64,000 bases of DNA, from assembly GCA_018340375.1 (NCBI GenBank), contig JAFFJZ010000069.1, forward strand, positions 310,001-374,000, given 5' to 3'. The stretch comes from Gonatopus flavifemur. Lineage: Eukaryota > Arthropoda > Insecta > Hymenoptera > Dryinidae. The position numbers and the translations under genes are program-made. This document shows, piece by piece, positions 34,354 to 44,600 of the stretch (within the stretch, counting starts at the first letter, position 1; every line of letters begins with the position of its first letter). Below the pieces are notes generated by a model that was not told the origin of the DNA, did not search any database, and saw only the letters and a list, made by a program, of their open reading frames with translations.

Positions 34354-35930
34354 TAGAAAAGTTGGGATGAGAAAAAAGCATGAGAATGCCAGCAACAACT
34401 CGTCCCATACTTTTCCACTACTTCTCCACTACTTTTCTCAATTTGAATCGTTCTGAACCCTTCGAAATCCATATATAATCATTTTCACATGATCTAACAT
34501 ATCCCAGATGGCTCTCACAGTATAGAAATACCCCATAGATCAACCACAGAACAGTGGAAATGAGAAAAAAAACGTTAGAATGCCACCAACAACTCGTCCG
34601 CGACTTTTCCACTACTTTTCCCATTTCAATCGTTTCGATCGATCCAAAATCCTTGCATAGGTATTTTCGCATGATCTAACATATCCCAGATTGTTCTCAC
34701 AGTATCAACATACCCCACTGATACCCCATAGGGATGGGGGCCAAATCAACGAAAAGAGAGATCAACGAAATCAGTGTTTAACAGAGTTTGAAAAGAGAGA
34801 GTGTGACGTATCTCTCTTTTCAACCAATTTTTCGCCGATTTGATTCTCCGTCAATTTGGCCCCCATCCACCCACAGAACAGCGAATGAGAAAAAAACGTT
34901 AGAATGCCAACAACAACTTATCCCCTACTTTTCCACCACTTTTCCACTACTTTTCCTATTTAAATGGTTCTGATTCACCCGGAATCCATGTGTAATTATT
35001 TTCACATGATCTAACATATCCTAGATAGCTCTCACAGTACAGAAATACCCCATACATCACCCATAGAACAGTGGGAATGAGAAAAAAACAACTTTAGGAT
35101 GCCACCAACAACTCATCCGCTACTTTTCCACTACTTTTCCACTACTTTTCCCGTTTAAATCCTTCTGATTGATCCGAAATACTCGTTCAATTATCGTGAC
35201 GTGATCTAACATATCCCAAATACCTCTCAGAGTATAGAAATCCCCCGTAGAATTCCCATAGAAAAGTTGGAATGAGACAAAAACGTGAGAGTGTCAGCAA
35301 CAACTCTTCCTATAGTTTTCCATTACTTTTCTGATTTAAATCGTTCTGATCGAACCGAAATCCTTGTAGAATTATTTTCACATGATCTAACATATCTCAG
35401 ATAGCTGTCACAGTATAGAAATGCGCCGTAGATCACCTACGGAAAAGTTGGAAAGAGAAAAAAGTTAGAATGCAACCAACAACTCATCCGCTACTTTTCC
35501 ACTACTTTCCCCGTTTTAATCGTTCTGATCGATCCTCAATCCTCGTTCAATTATCGTCACATCATCTAACGTATCCCAAATACCTCTCAAAGTATAGAAA
35601 TCCCTCATAGAATTCCCATAGAAAAGTTGGAATGAGAAAAAAACGTGAGAATGCCAGCAACGACTCTTCTTTCACTTTTCCACTACTTTTCTCATTTAAA
35701 TCGTTTTGATCGATCCGAAATCCTTATATAATTATTTTTCCATGATCTAACATATCCCAGATACCTCACACAGTATAAAAATACTCCATAGATCTTCCAT
35801 AGAACAGTTGGAATGTGAAAAAAACGTTAGAATGCCACCAACAACTTATCCTATACTTTCCCACTACTTTTCCACTACTTTTTTTCGCACAATTAGAACT
35901 ACTACTCCACTACTTTTCTACTACTTTCCG
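34354..35930 (-). repeat. Roughly 190-bp satellite, inverted block 2
   Basis: About eight more inverted units, recognised by GATCACCCATAGAACAGTGG, AACGTTAGAATGCCACCAAC and TCCACTACTTTTCCACTACT. Some units carry the variant GAATTCCCATAGAAAAGTTG, and the two variants alternate in the last 700 bp, which hints at a two-unit higher-order repeat. One unit holds the MITE at 34732. Confidence 0.85.
34732..34868. mobile_element. 137-bp hAT-type MITE (GGATGGGGGCCAAATCAACGA family), copy 1
   Basis: Ends GGATGGGGGCCAAATCAACG and TTTGGCCCCCATCC. The flanks CCCCATAG / ACCCACAG agree at 6 of 8 bases, consistent with an aged 8-bp duplication. The second copy at 42543 has a perfect 8-bp duplication. Confidence 0.75.
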
Positions 35931-36147
35931 TTCTACCAGGGTAAAAAGCGTTCTTGAAGAGCTCAAAAAAAAATAACCTCAATCTTAGACTTTGTGAAAC
36001 AATACTCAATAAAATTTTTGGAGCTAATAAAAAATGACGCTTATTATGTCGGATAGACACTGATTGAAAAGAACAAAAATCGCGTATTAACGGATAGGAA
36101 CAGACAGTCCTGCTAAAAACGCCAGGCTGAACCGGACAAAAAACGGT

Positions 36148-36254
36148 CCCAAGTAACACCAATGTGCGTAAAATATTCTCCGAACGTTCCTAGAATATTT
36201 AAACGTCCTGCAAACATTCTCAGAACGTTTGACGAAGATTGTGTGTTACTAGGG
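36148..36254. mobile_element. 107-bp CCCA-ended hairpin MITE
   Basis: Ends CCCAAGTAACACCAATGTG and GTGTGTTACTAGGGG, with ACGTTC/GAACGT words inside. Confidence 0.6.
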
Positions 36255-36347
36255 GTGTCAGGCTTCAAACGGTTTTCCACGTGAAATCCAGACAACAATT
36301 GACAAACTTTCTACCCGGTTTTGTAAGAAACTACCAAATTGGAACAT

Positions 36348-36454
36348 CCCCAAGCAGCACTCGGAAGTTTTACATGTACTATGAACGTTCTTAGTATACC
36401 TACATATATTATGAACATGCATAGTACGTATACAACATTCTGATACTATTAGGG
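36348..36454. mobile_element. 107-bp CCCCAAGCAGCAC-ended MITE
   Basis: Left end CCCCAAGCAGCACTCGGAAG. Right end TGATACTATTAGGG is more weakly matched. The interior (TATGAACGTTCTTAGTATA) is self-complementary. Confidence 0.45.
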
Positions 36455-36769
36455 TCCTGTCGGAGCTTGGCATGAGAATTTTCGTCAATTTTTAACTGGA
36501 TATGACAGTCTGTGAATTCCAAACAAAACCGTCCCAAAAAATTGCTCTGAGTTTTCCACAGGATGTTCCAATTTGCTAATTTTGGACAAACCCGGGTAGA
36601 AAGTTTGTCAGTTTTTACTTGGATTCCACGTGAAAGAAACTGTTCAAGACATGACCACAATTTTTTGGTCAGCTCTGCCTAGCAGTTTTGACAGGGAGAT
36701 TTTTAATGCGGTTTTTGTCCATTTCAATCGGTTCCCATCTGACTTTCTAAACAGAGGAAAATATATATG

Positions 36770-38411
36770 TGTTACGGAGTGAGCGAGACCTTTATTTTCC
36801 TGTCGAGCTCACCGCAACCTTTACCCCTTTTGGAGAAATTTTATGGATTGCATCGGCCCCGAGGAGCAAGGCCGATCAATGAATTGGACAACGGGGGAAT
36901 GAATGAAGATACGCATGGTTTAAATTACTCGATATGATTCTCAAGAAGAAGAAAAAAAAACAAAGGAAAAGATTTCACTCTTTCACAAAACGTGATTGTA
37001 ACAATTCTAAAGTAAAATGATCTTGTGGGTAATAAACAACGAGATTCTAATGAATATTGGTCGTGTATAAAACTTAAACTTGAATGATTCGTAGGTTGGC
37101 GTAGGTTAGTGACGGGAGGAAATTCGGAAGAAAGGGGAAAGATAGAGGAAGAAAAGCATAATCAAGGGTAATCATGAAACTCACCAGTGTTTGAGGGTCT
37201 TTGATAGATTCGCTGGCGAATTGCACGAGAGTTGTCACTTTTGGAGTTCACGACAAATAACCAATTCTGGCACACGTTACACTACACTAAAAAAAACAAC
37301 AAAGAGGGGAAACATTAGAAGTTCTCACGCGTGACACGAACGAAACTCTGCTTCCTCAATCTCTCCAGGAAAAGCCCCCGGAGATCATATGGAGCTCAAC
37401 ACGCCAAAACAAAGTTTCTGGGGATCGCATCTATCTCGCAAGCGGAAGGGCCCAGAATTCTCCCACAAGAGCAATTCATCCCTTCATGACTTGGGAAATA
37501 GATGCAAATACACATTTCTTGTTCATTTATACAGGGGGAAACATAGACCCCTGTTGAAATCTTTTTGGCGGTTGTGAACCGTTGGTCACCGTGGCCCCCT
37601 GAAGAGAGAGAGGAAGAGAGATACAACGCGGAAAACTTACGCGGTGAAAAGTTAAGTAGAGACTGACTAACAGGGCGTTGTTGAACGACGATCTCGGCGG
37701 CCTGAAGGGGGTGAAAGAATGATGGAATAAAGAAGGTGGGAGGAATATTTTTCCCGGCGTGGTCAGCACTTCAACCCAACGTCGGAATTCGAAGAAATCC
37801 GGTGTTGGGTTTCGGCGCCGATGTGTCCCACACGTGCCTTATCGCTGTCGAGGACAGATTTTTGCTGGCCTCAACATCGACGATGCACGTGTGTGACCAG
37901 CCGAGAACAATTAGAGTGTTCTTAAAGGAAAGAAATGTTGGAATATTATTTGAAGTCGGGTATGGTAACATGGATGGACTATGGGAAATGCTGGAAAACC
38001 TCCCCGAGATCGCCTCTCGACAATCCTATTTAAAAAAAAAGAGTGTTGAAAGAAGAAGATAGGGAAGAGAACAATAAAGGCACAGTACACTCGTAACGCA
38101 TGCAACGAAGAGTCGCACGCACACACGGATAAGCGTGTACGCGTGAGACTCCAAGCAGCGATACGTGATGGTGTGAGGGTGGAAAAGAAGATCTCTCTAC
38201 TTCGTACGTGTAAACGCACGGGGCAGAGGAAAAGAAAGAATTTAAGATAGTGAGGTAAAGAGAGAGACGATCGAGAGAGTTGCGAAATTCTCGCTTCCGG
38301 GCCCGCGAAAACGCGTGGTCAGGAGAAAGGCGAGCAAAAAGTCTCGCAATCCGCCTCAAAATGATACTCTAAGAGCATCATTCCGAGGTCGAGAAATTGC
38401 GGGACGTAACA
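36770..38411. mobile_element. 1.64-kb LTR-like unit, possible solo LTR, 4-bp duplication TATG
   Basis: Starts TGTTACGGAGTG and ends GGGACGTAACA, with TATG at 36766-36769 and 38412-38415. The start matches the gypsy LTR at the left of the window (TGTTACGG). A 4- to 6-bp duplication is typical of LTR elements. It has no coding frame with motifs. A TATAAAACTT at about 37067 could be a promoter on the plus strand. Alternatives are a TRIM or another TIR element, since TGTTACG and CGTAACA are also an inverted repeat. Confidence 0.55.
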
Positions 38412-38623
38412 TATGTTTGATATATTTTCATACTTCATTAAATCAAATTATCTTCGAGTATAACTGCAGAAATCTAGTAACTGGAAGAATTCAGAAGTGT
38501 TCTTTTACTAAAATAAATACTCTCCTCAAAAAATAAATAAAACCAAGGATATAAAACTTTTTGATAAAAACTATGAGTAAGTTTATAAACTTTAAATTAA
38601 AAATGAAAAATCGAAGTAAAAAT

Positions 38624-41600
38624 TTAATCCATGCCTAATGAATTCAACGCATTATATGTGTCTTTCAAAAACTTTATCTGCAACTCAGTTTGTTTCATAA
38701 ATGGGAGTTTACTCATTGTTTCCCGCAAGCATAGGAAATATCCATCCAAAGAATTCAATGTGCGAGGTTCCTGAATAATTTTTATGATTTCTTCCTCCAA
38801 TGAATTGGTACGGATTTTTCGTTCTGTAACCAAATGTATATATCATATTGTATTCTTCAATGCAATCCAAGTAGAAATTAATCATATATGAATCTTACAT
38901 GGCTCATACATGATTTCATAACATTTGCATACATTTGATATCTTGCCCATATATGATTCATTTTCACTAGGAATTCTGCATATAACAAAGTATTTTTGGA
39001 ATTCCAGGAAAAAATTTGGCCAGAGCTTATTTTTGATCAAATCTAAACAGATTCACTTACATCTAAAAAAACTAACATTTTTGCATGCACATTTGTCAAC
39101 ATGCACTTTCAAATTCAAATTTATAGACAGACAAATATTAAAATGTATGATAATTTACGAAGATTCCTTTACCAAAATGATTTCATATTTTTTACCCCAA
39201 GAGGTCAAGATGACCACCGAACGTTCAATGAACATCTGACAAACGCATGGAGATTTGACCGTTTAAAGAATTTTCAACAAACGTTCTTGATTATTCCTCG
39301 AATGTTTGAAAATCTTGATTCTCTTAGGGTTAATAATTTCTCATAAAGTTAATAAGTCTTGGAAAAATTATTACAAAATTCTAAAAATTTCTCTACAACC
39401 TTGGAATTTGTGAGAAATTTTGGAAAAATATGAAAAATTGTGGGAACTATGAAACCGTTTACACCAGGGATGAGATTGAATGTCAACATTATTCAATCTA
39501 GATTAAAAAAATTATGTTGGGACCTGACCATCCAGAGAAAAAATAACGTTCTGAATGAAGTGAAATCCAACATCGAGAACAATGTCAAAAACAACGTTGA
39601 AAATAACCCAGATAACATGCTCTCACGAAGCGACGCACATGGATATGGATTTGCGCGCAACAAAGAATACTCAATTGAGAGATCTTCAAGAACGTTCTTG
39701 AAGAGTTCTTAAAGATATCTTTCAGAAGTGTTGGAAAGAGGTCTTGTGAAAGATTTCTAAAAGATGTCTCGATTCAAGATATCTCCAAGACGACCATGCG
39801 AGATATCTTGAAGATATCTTTGAGAAGCGTTTGAAAGATATTTTCCTGGAAGACCTTAACAAAATATGTTCAAGAAGATAGAATGTCAGCAGGTTCAGGT
39901 TAAAAATACCTGATCATATGAATTGACATGAATAACACTCGGAATATGCCTTTAATTATAATCGAATTACACATGTGATAAATTCGGTCACAAATCGAAA
40001 ACTTGAAAAATCTATAAACATGCCAAGAGATTTTAAATTGTGCGAAAATTACGATTTCGTAACCTTTTAATACCCGCACTGGAATTAACGAATCTTCAAG
40101 ACACAAATATTTTACAAATTACTGAACTCTTTACGCTCAATTTTATGTACAGCCTTCAAGTAAATTCACAAAAATTCTCATTCATACTCATTAATAAGTT
40201 ATTCTTCAATAACGTTGGGATAGAAATAATTTAGGAAGAATCTGTGGTATCCACGACCAACTTGTCTGACATTTGTTTATATAATAACAATTTTTCCAAA
40301 AGATCACTTCTACTCTGAAAATGTACACCACTGACACGATTCCACTGTGTTATATGGACAATCATAAGAATCAAAACCGAACTGTCTTTATAGCTCAGGT
40401 CACTGAAGCGTAAGTACATCGTAAGATGCGCGGGTTCGATTCCCGCAACCTCAAGGATTGAGATAAAGTCAACTTCATAGGAGTGCGAGAGCGACAAAGA
40501 CAAATATAGGGGGAGGGAGGAGAAGGAAAAAGAAGAGGTGTTAGAATTTTTTTTCGTGGATAAATTCAAGCTTCTTCCAAGACATTTTTATGAATTTTGC
40601 AAGACATCTTCAAGAAATCTTGAAGAACTCTTTTAGATTTCTTAATTTCTTCTTGAAGATATCTTGGAGAAGTCTCCGAGACATCTTTATCTTTTATAAA
40701 TGTATTCATGTTGCATAAGACATCTTTTCGAATACGAAAAGATATCTTTCAGAAAATTCTTCAAGAGTTCTTGTACTTTTGGAAGATATCTTTTAGAATT
40801 CTAAAAGATATCTTCATTTCTGTTTGGGATGGATTTGCACGTCAATTGCACGCAAATCTAGGGGGAAGCTTCAAAATGTTATCTGGGCAGCACACCCATG
40901 CAAGACAATCACCGATGTGGTCCATCGCCTCCATGTAGAAATAAGGTAGAGAATCGGTGGAGGAACGATTGCTCGATAAAAAGGCAACAGAGAAGAGTAT
41001 GAAGGAAAATCTATTCTGGACTCTCCTTCGTCGCCTTCACATCGCTTCTCGATCCAGTCCATCCCGATTTACCTTATCCATCGATTCTCCACCTCCATTC
41101 TACATGGAGACAACGAATCTCATTGGTGGTTGTCTTGTACGGGTGGCCATATGACCATTTTACCGATAAAATGGTTACATGGACAACGCCCATACAGCAC
41201 CGGGACGTACTATCAACATCGTTAGAACGGCTTCTGATACATTGGAATGTTCTAAAAATATTTTGGGATGTCCAGAAAACGTCGCATGTATATACCAGGG
41301 ATGTGCAAATGTCTGGTCTTGTCTTATTCAGGTTTTAATGGGATGTTTATGAGACATTTGAAATGCAAATTTAATAATGATCAAGCTTGTGCCAAATTCT
41401 TCAATCTTCTTCATTTTGAAGAGATGACAATGAACTGTGGTGCAACTAGTATCGATACATTTGATGAATTACACTTGCATCTCTTTAATACATTGCGTGT
41501 AGTGAGTTTTTGTTTTGCTTCAATGTATAGGTCATGTGAATCTTAATATATTGACTTCATTCTTGATAGTTTATGTTCTTCACATAGTTTCGAACTTCTG

Positions 41601-44600
41601 AACTGAAATCTTTTCAAATATCCAAGACAAAATGTATTATTATAGTTCTTTGATCTTTTCATCCCTTGTAAAGCTATAAATACATATTTACCCAGATAGG
41701 AAAATGTCTCAATAATGCCATCATAATGGTGGCATGCACACTAAAGAATGTTCGCATCATGGTGCCAAGGTGTTTCTGCATAAAGCATTGTTATTGGTGA
41801 CAAAACGAGGTGATGGCACTAGTGCTTCTGCGAGATTCGAGAAATTATTGATCTCGTCTTGTCTTGTCTTGGAAATCGAGACAATATCGAGACGAGATGC
41901 GTAAAATAGCATTCAAGACAAGAACAATATGTACCAATCGAGAAAAGCGTATCGTCGAGATCAGTGGGTCAAGATCTTGACTAAATCTCGGTCTTGTATT
42001 ATCAAAATCACCAATGTGCAGTAAGGACAAATTTTACAGTAAATTATTGCAGTGTTGGTTATGAACTTTGTATATCTATATATACTGTATATTTAGATAT
42101 ACAAACAATGTTAAATAACAAACACGTAGTATAGATAGACCGAGCCCGTATATGGCGGGAGTTTAAGAAAGACAGAAACAGAAACTCTTCCAACCGTATT
42201 TTAAAATAGGCGGGAGAGTTTCTATCCCTCTCAGACTGAAAAACGATAGTAAATAAACAGAGCTAATATGTTTGTTTTGCAAGACTGCACTACTGCCACG
42301 ACAGCCGTCACTATATAGTACGACCACGAGTGCTCTCAGATTGGACTCGCAAACGTTACGAACACAAGGAAAATTTGGTAGGGGGTCTTTTTGCCGAATA
42401 AACTTAATTCGACAATCGCTAGTCATTTCAAGAGATCACTACGAAATCTCCTAGTGATTTCTAGAGGTGTCTATCGATTGTCAAATTACAGTGTATTCGG
42501 CGAAAAACGTTTTCGGCAAAAAGACTCCTTACCGAAAATTTCGGATGGGGGCCAAATCAACGAGAAAACAAATCAACGAAACCGTTAGTTGGAAAGAATA
42601 AGACATCATACATTATACATTTCTTCCTTTTCAACCAATGATTTCGTTGATTTGTCCTTTCGTTGATTCGGCCCCCATCCAAAATTTCCTTGGGTCCCAA
42701 ATGGGATTGCCTAAGAACCCGCATGAAAATGAGTGGGTACACGGAAAAAAATGAACTGTTAATTTTACCAGAATTCCGGTTACTATATGGACAGCAAGGA
42801 ATATCTGTGACTTTTACCGGAATTCTTGTTAAATTTACCGGAGCCCTTGTTAAATTTGCCGGAGACTTGATTCATTTAACTAGAATTCCGGTTAAAATAG
42901 CAGTAATTCTTGCTGTCCATATATTAACCGGAGTATTTTTTTCCGTGTACCCACGGAGAAAGATACAGCTTGAAAGGATAGTAATCTTTAATAGAAAATT
43001 GGATAATATTTCTTAAAATCTGAGAATTTTTCTCAAGTTCGTAATGAACATAAAACGGTTCAGATTTCTCTTGAATATTGCTCGAAAAACAATGAAAAAT
43101 GATCAATACTTAACAAATCATAAAAACAAATATGAAGTTTCCAAAAGTCGCGCATGAAATTTTACAAAGTGAATAACAAAATTCTGTAATTTGAAAATGA
43201 GATTTCAAAATTTTGTTACTTACTTTGTAAAATTTCATACGCGACTTTTGGAAACTTCATATTTGTTTTTATGATTTGTTGAGTATTGATAATTTTTCAT
43301 TGTTTTTCGAGCAATATTCAAGAGAAATCTGAACCGTTTGATGTTCATCACGAACTTAAGGAAAATTCTTAGATTTCAAGAAATATTCTCCAATTTTCTA
43401 TTAAAGATTACTATCCTTTTGAGCTGCATTTTCCTCCGTGCCCATGGGTTCCCAGGGATTTACACATAGGCTCTTATTGGATCCACCTGGATTTTTTTGA
43501 GACGGAAAACATGAGCCGAAGATTTAGTTTTTTCCTTAGGATCAGGTTATTTGGGTATTTGAAAAACGCTATTTAGGTCTCCTATCGTATTCAAAATTGA
43601 CACCCGTAGTGAATGTGCTCCTGTATCAGAGCAAACCACGAACATCGTTTCACCCTTGATTATCTGTTGGCTATAATCAGCAAACGTGACATCATTATGA
43701 CTGGTGAAAGTTATTATTTCCTCAAATTGAGGATGATAAACATGAGTTGTGAATTTCCATTTGCGAGTAGTTGCTTCGAAGATACAAACACACGACAATT
43801 TTTGTATACCAAATTCTTTATCGTTTCATTTATTAATTATGTACTACTACGTAATATGTGTTCTGATAGGTATTGTTTGTCTCCGAATTGGATTTACATC
43901 AAAACTGTGTCAAAGTACAATGTTGATTTCGCTCGATTCTTGAACGTTTCAGCCAACTTGGCCATATTTTCTTTTGGATTGACTGTGGGATGGTCATCAA
44001 CGGCTTTACCTAAACTACTACAATCAGATTCGTTCCTATCGATCAGCGACAATGAGGCATCATTGATTGCATCCTTACCATGGGCTGAAATTCTAATTGG
44101 TACGGCAATAGGAACAAAGACACTGGATAAATTTGAAGGAAAATAACTTTGCTTATCACTGCCGTTCCTTATACCGTTGGTCCGATATGTTGGGCCGTTG
44201 CCCCAAGTGTTGAGGTATTTGATAATTTACCGCGTATGAAGAAATTATTCATGAAAGGCAAAACGTCATAATACGTAAGTGTTCGACCTTCGCCGTGTTG
44301 ACATAGAAAATAACGATTGAAATTGAAAGGACTTCTCAATTGATGAGAATACTGAGAAAATTATATTAGCTGACGAATGAATCGACTCGACGTAGTGACT
44401 GCAAGATATAAAATACGGATGAGAAGCGGACTGCAGATTGAAGGAAGAGGAAATAGATTCCGTCTTGTTTTTTGTTTAGAAAAGAAAAAAAAGGATGAGT
44501 GTTTAGTTTTGACACTATAATTCACGAATAACAATATAATATAAACTCCAAGGAATGAACTCCCTATAACGGAATTTACAAAGATGGGTGAGTTGAGAGG

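Larger units (their letters stand above)
36105..36693. mobile_element. Foldback element with two smaller MITEs nested in it
   Basis: Left end TCCTGCTAAAAACGCCAGGC is partly complementary to right end CTGCCTAGCAGTTTTGACAG. The parts CAGACAACAATTGACAAACT and AGTTTGTCAGTTTTTACTTG face each other, as do TTTGTAAGAAACTACCAAATTGG-like words. Two CCC...GGG MITEs interrupt it at 36148 and 36348. Confidence 0.5.

Noticed and set aside
31500..35930. Regular repeats considered as a CRISPR-like array
   Set aside because: The unit is about 190 bp without unique spacers and the host is eukaryotic; it is a satellite.
37389..38359. Several frames of 60-110 codons on both strands in the LTR-like unit
   Set aside because: No gag or pol motif in any frame; GC-richer LTR sequence gives chance frames.
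40384..40450. Functional tRNA gene
   Set aside because: A and B boxes are present, but no credible anticodon stem or acceptor stem. The same holds at 33738 and 58412.
41268..41546. A 92-codon plus-strand frame (HFEEMTMNCGATSIDTFDEL)
   Set aside because: Its first part is the repeat copy at 41189; the rest has no recognisable family or supported splice sites.
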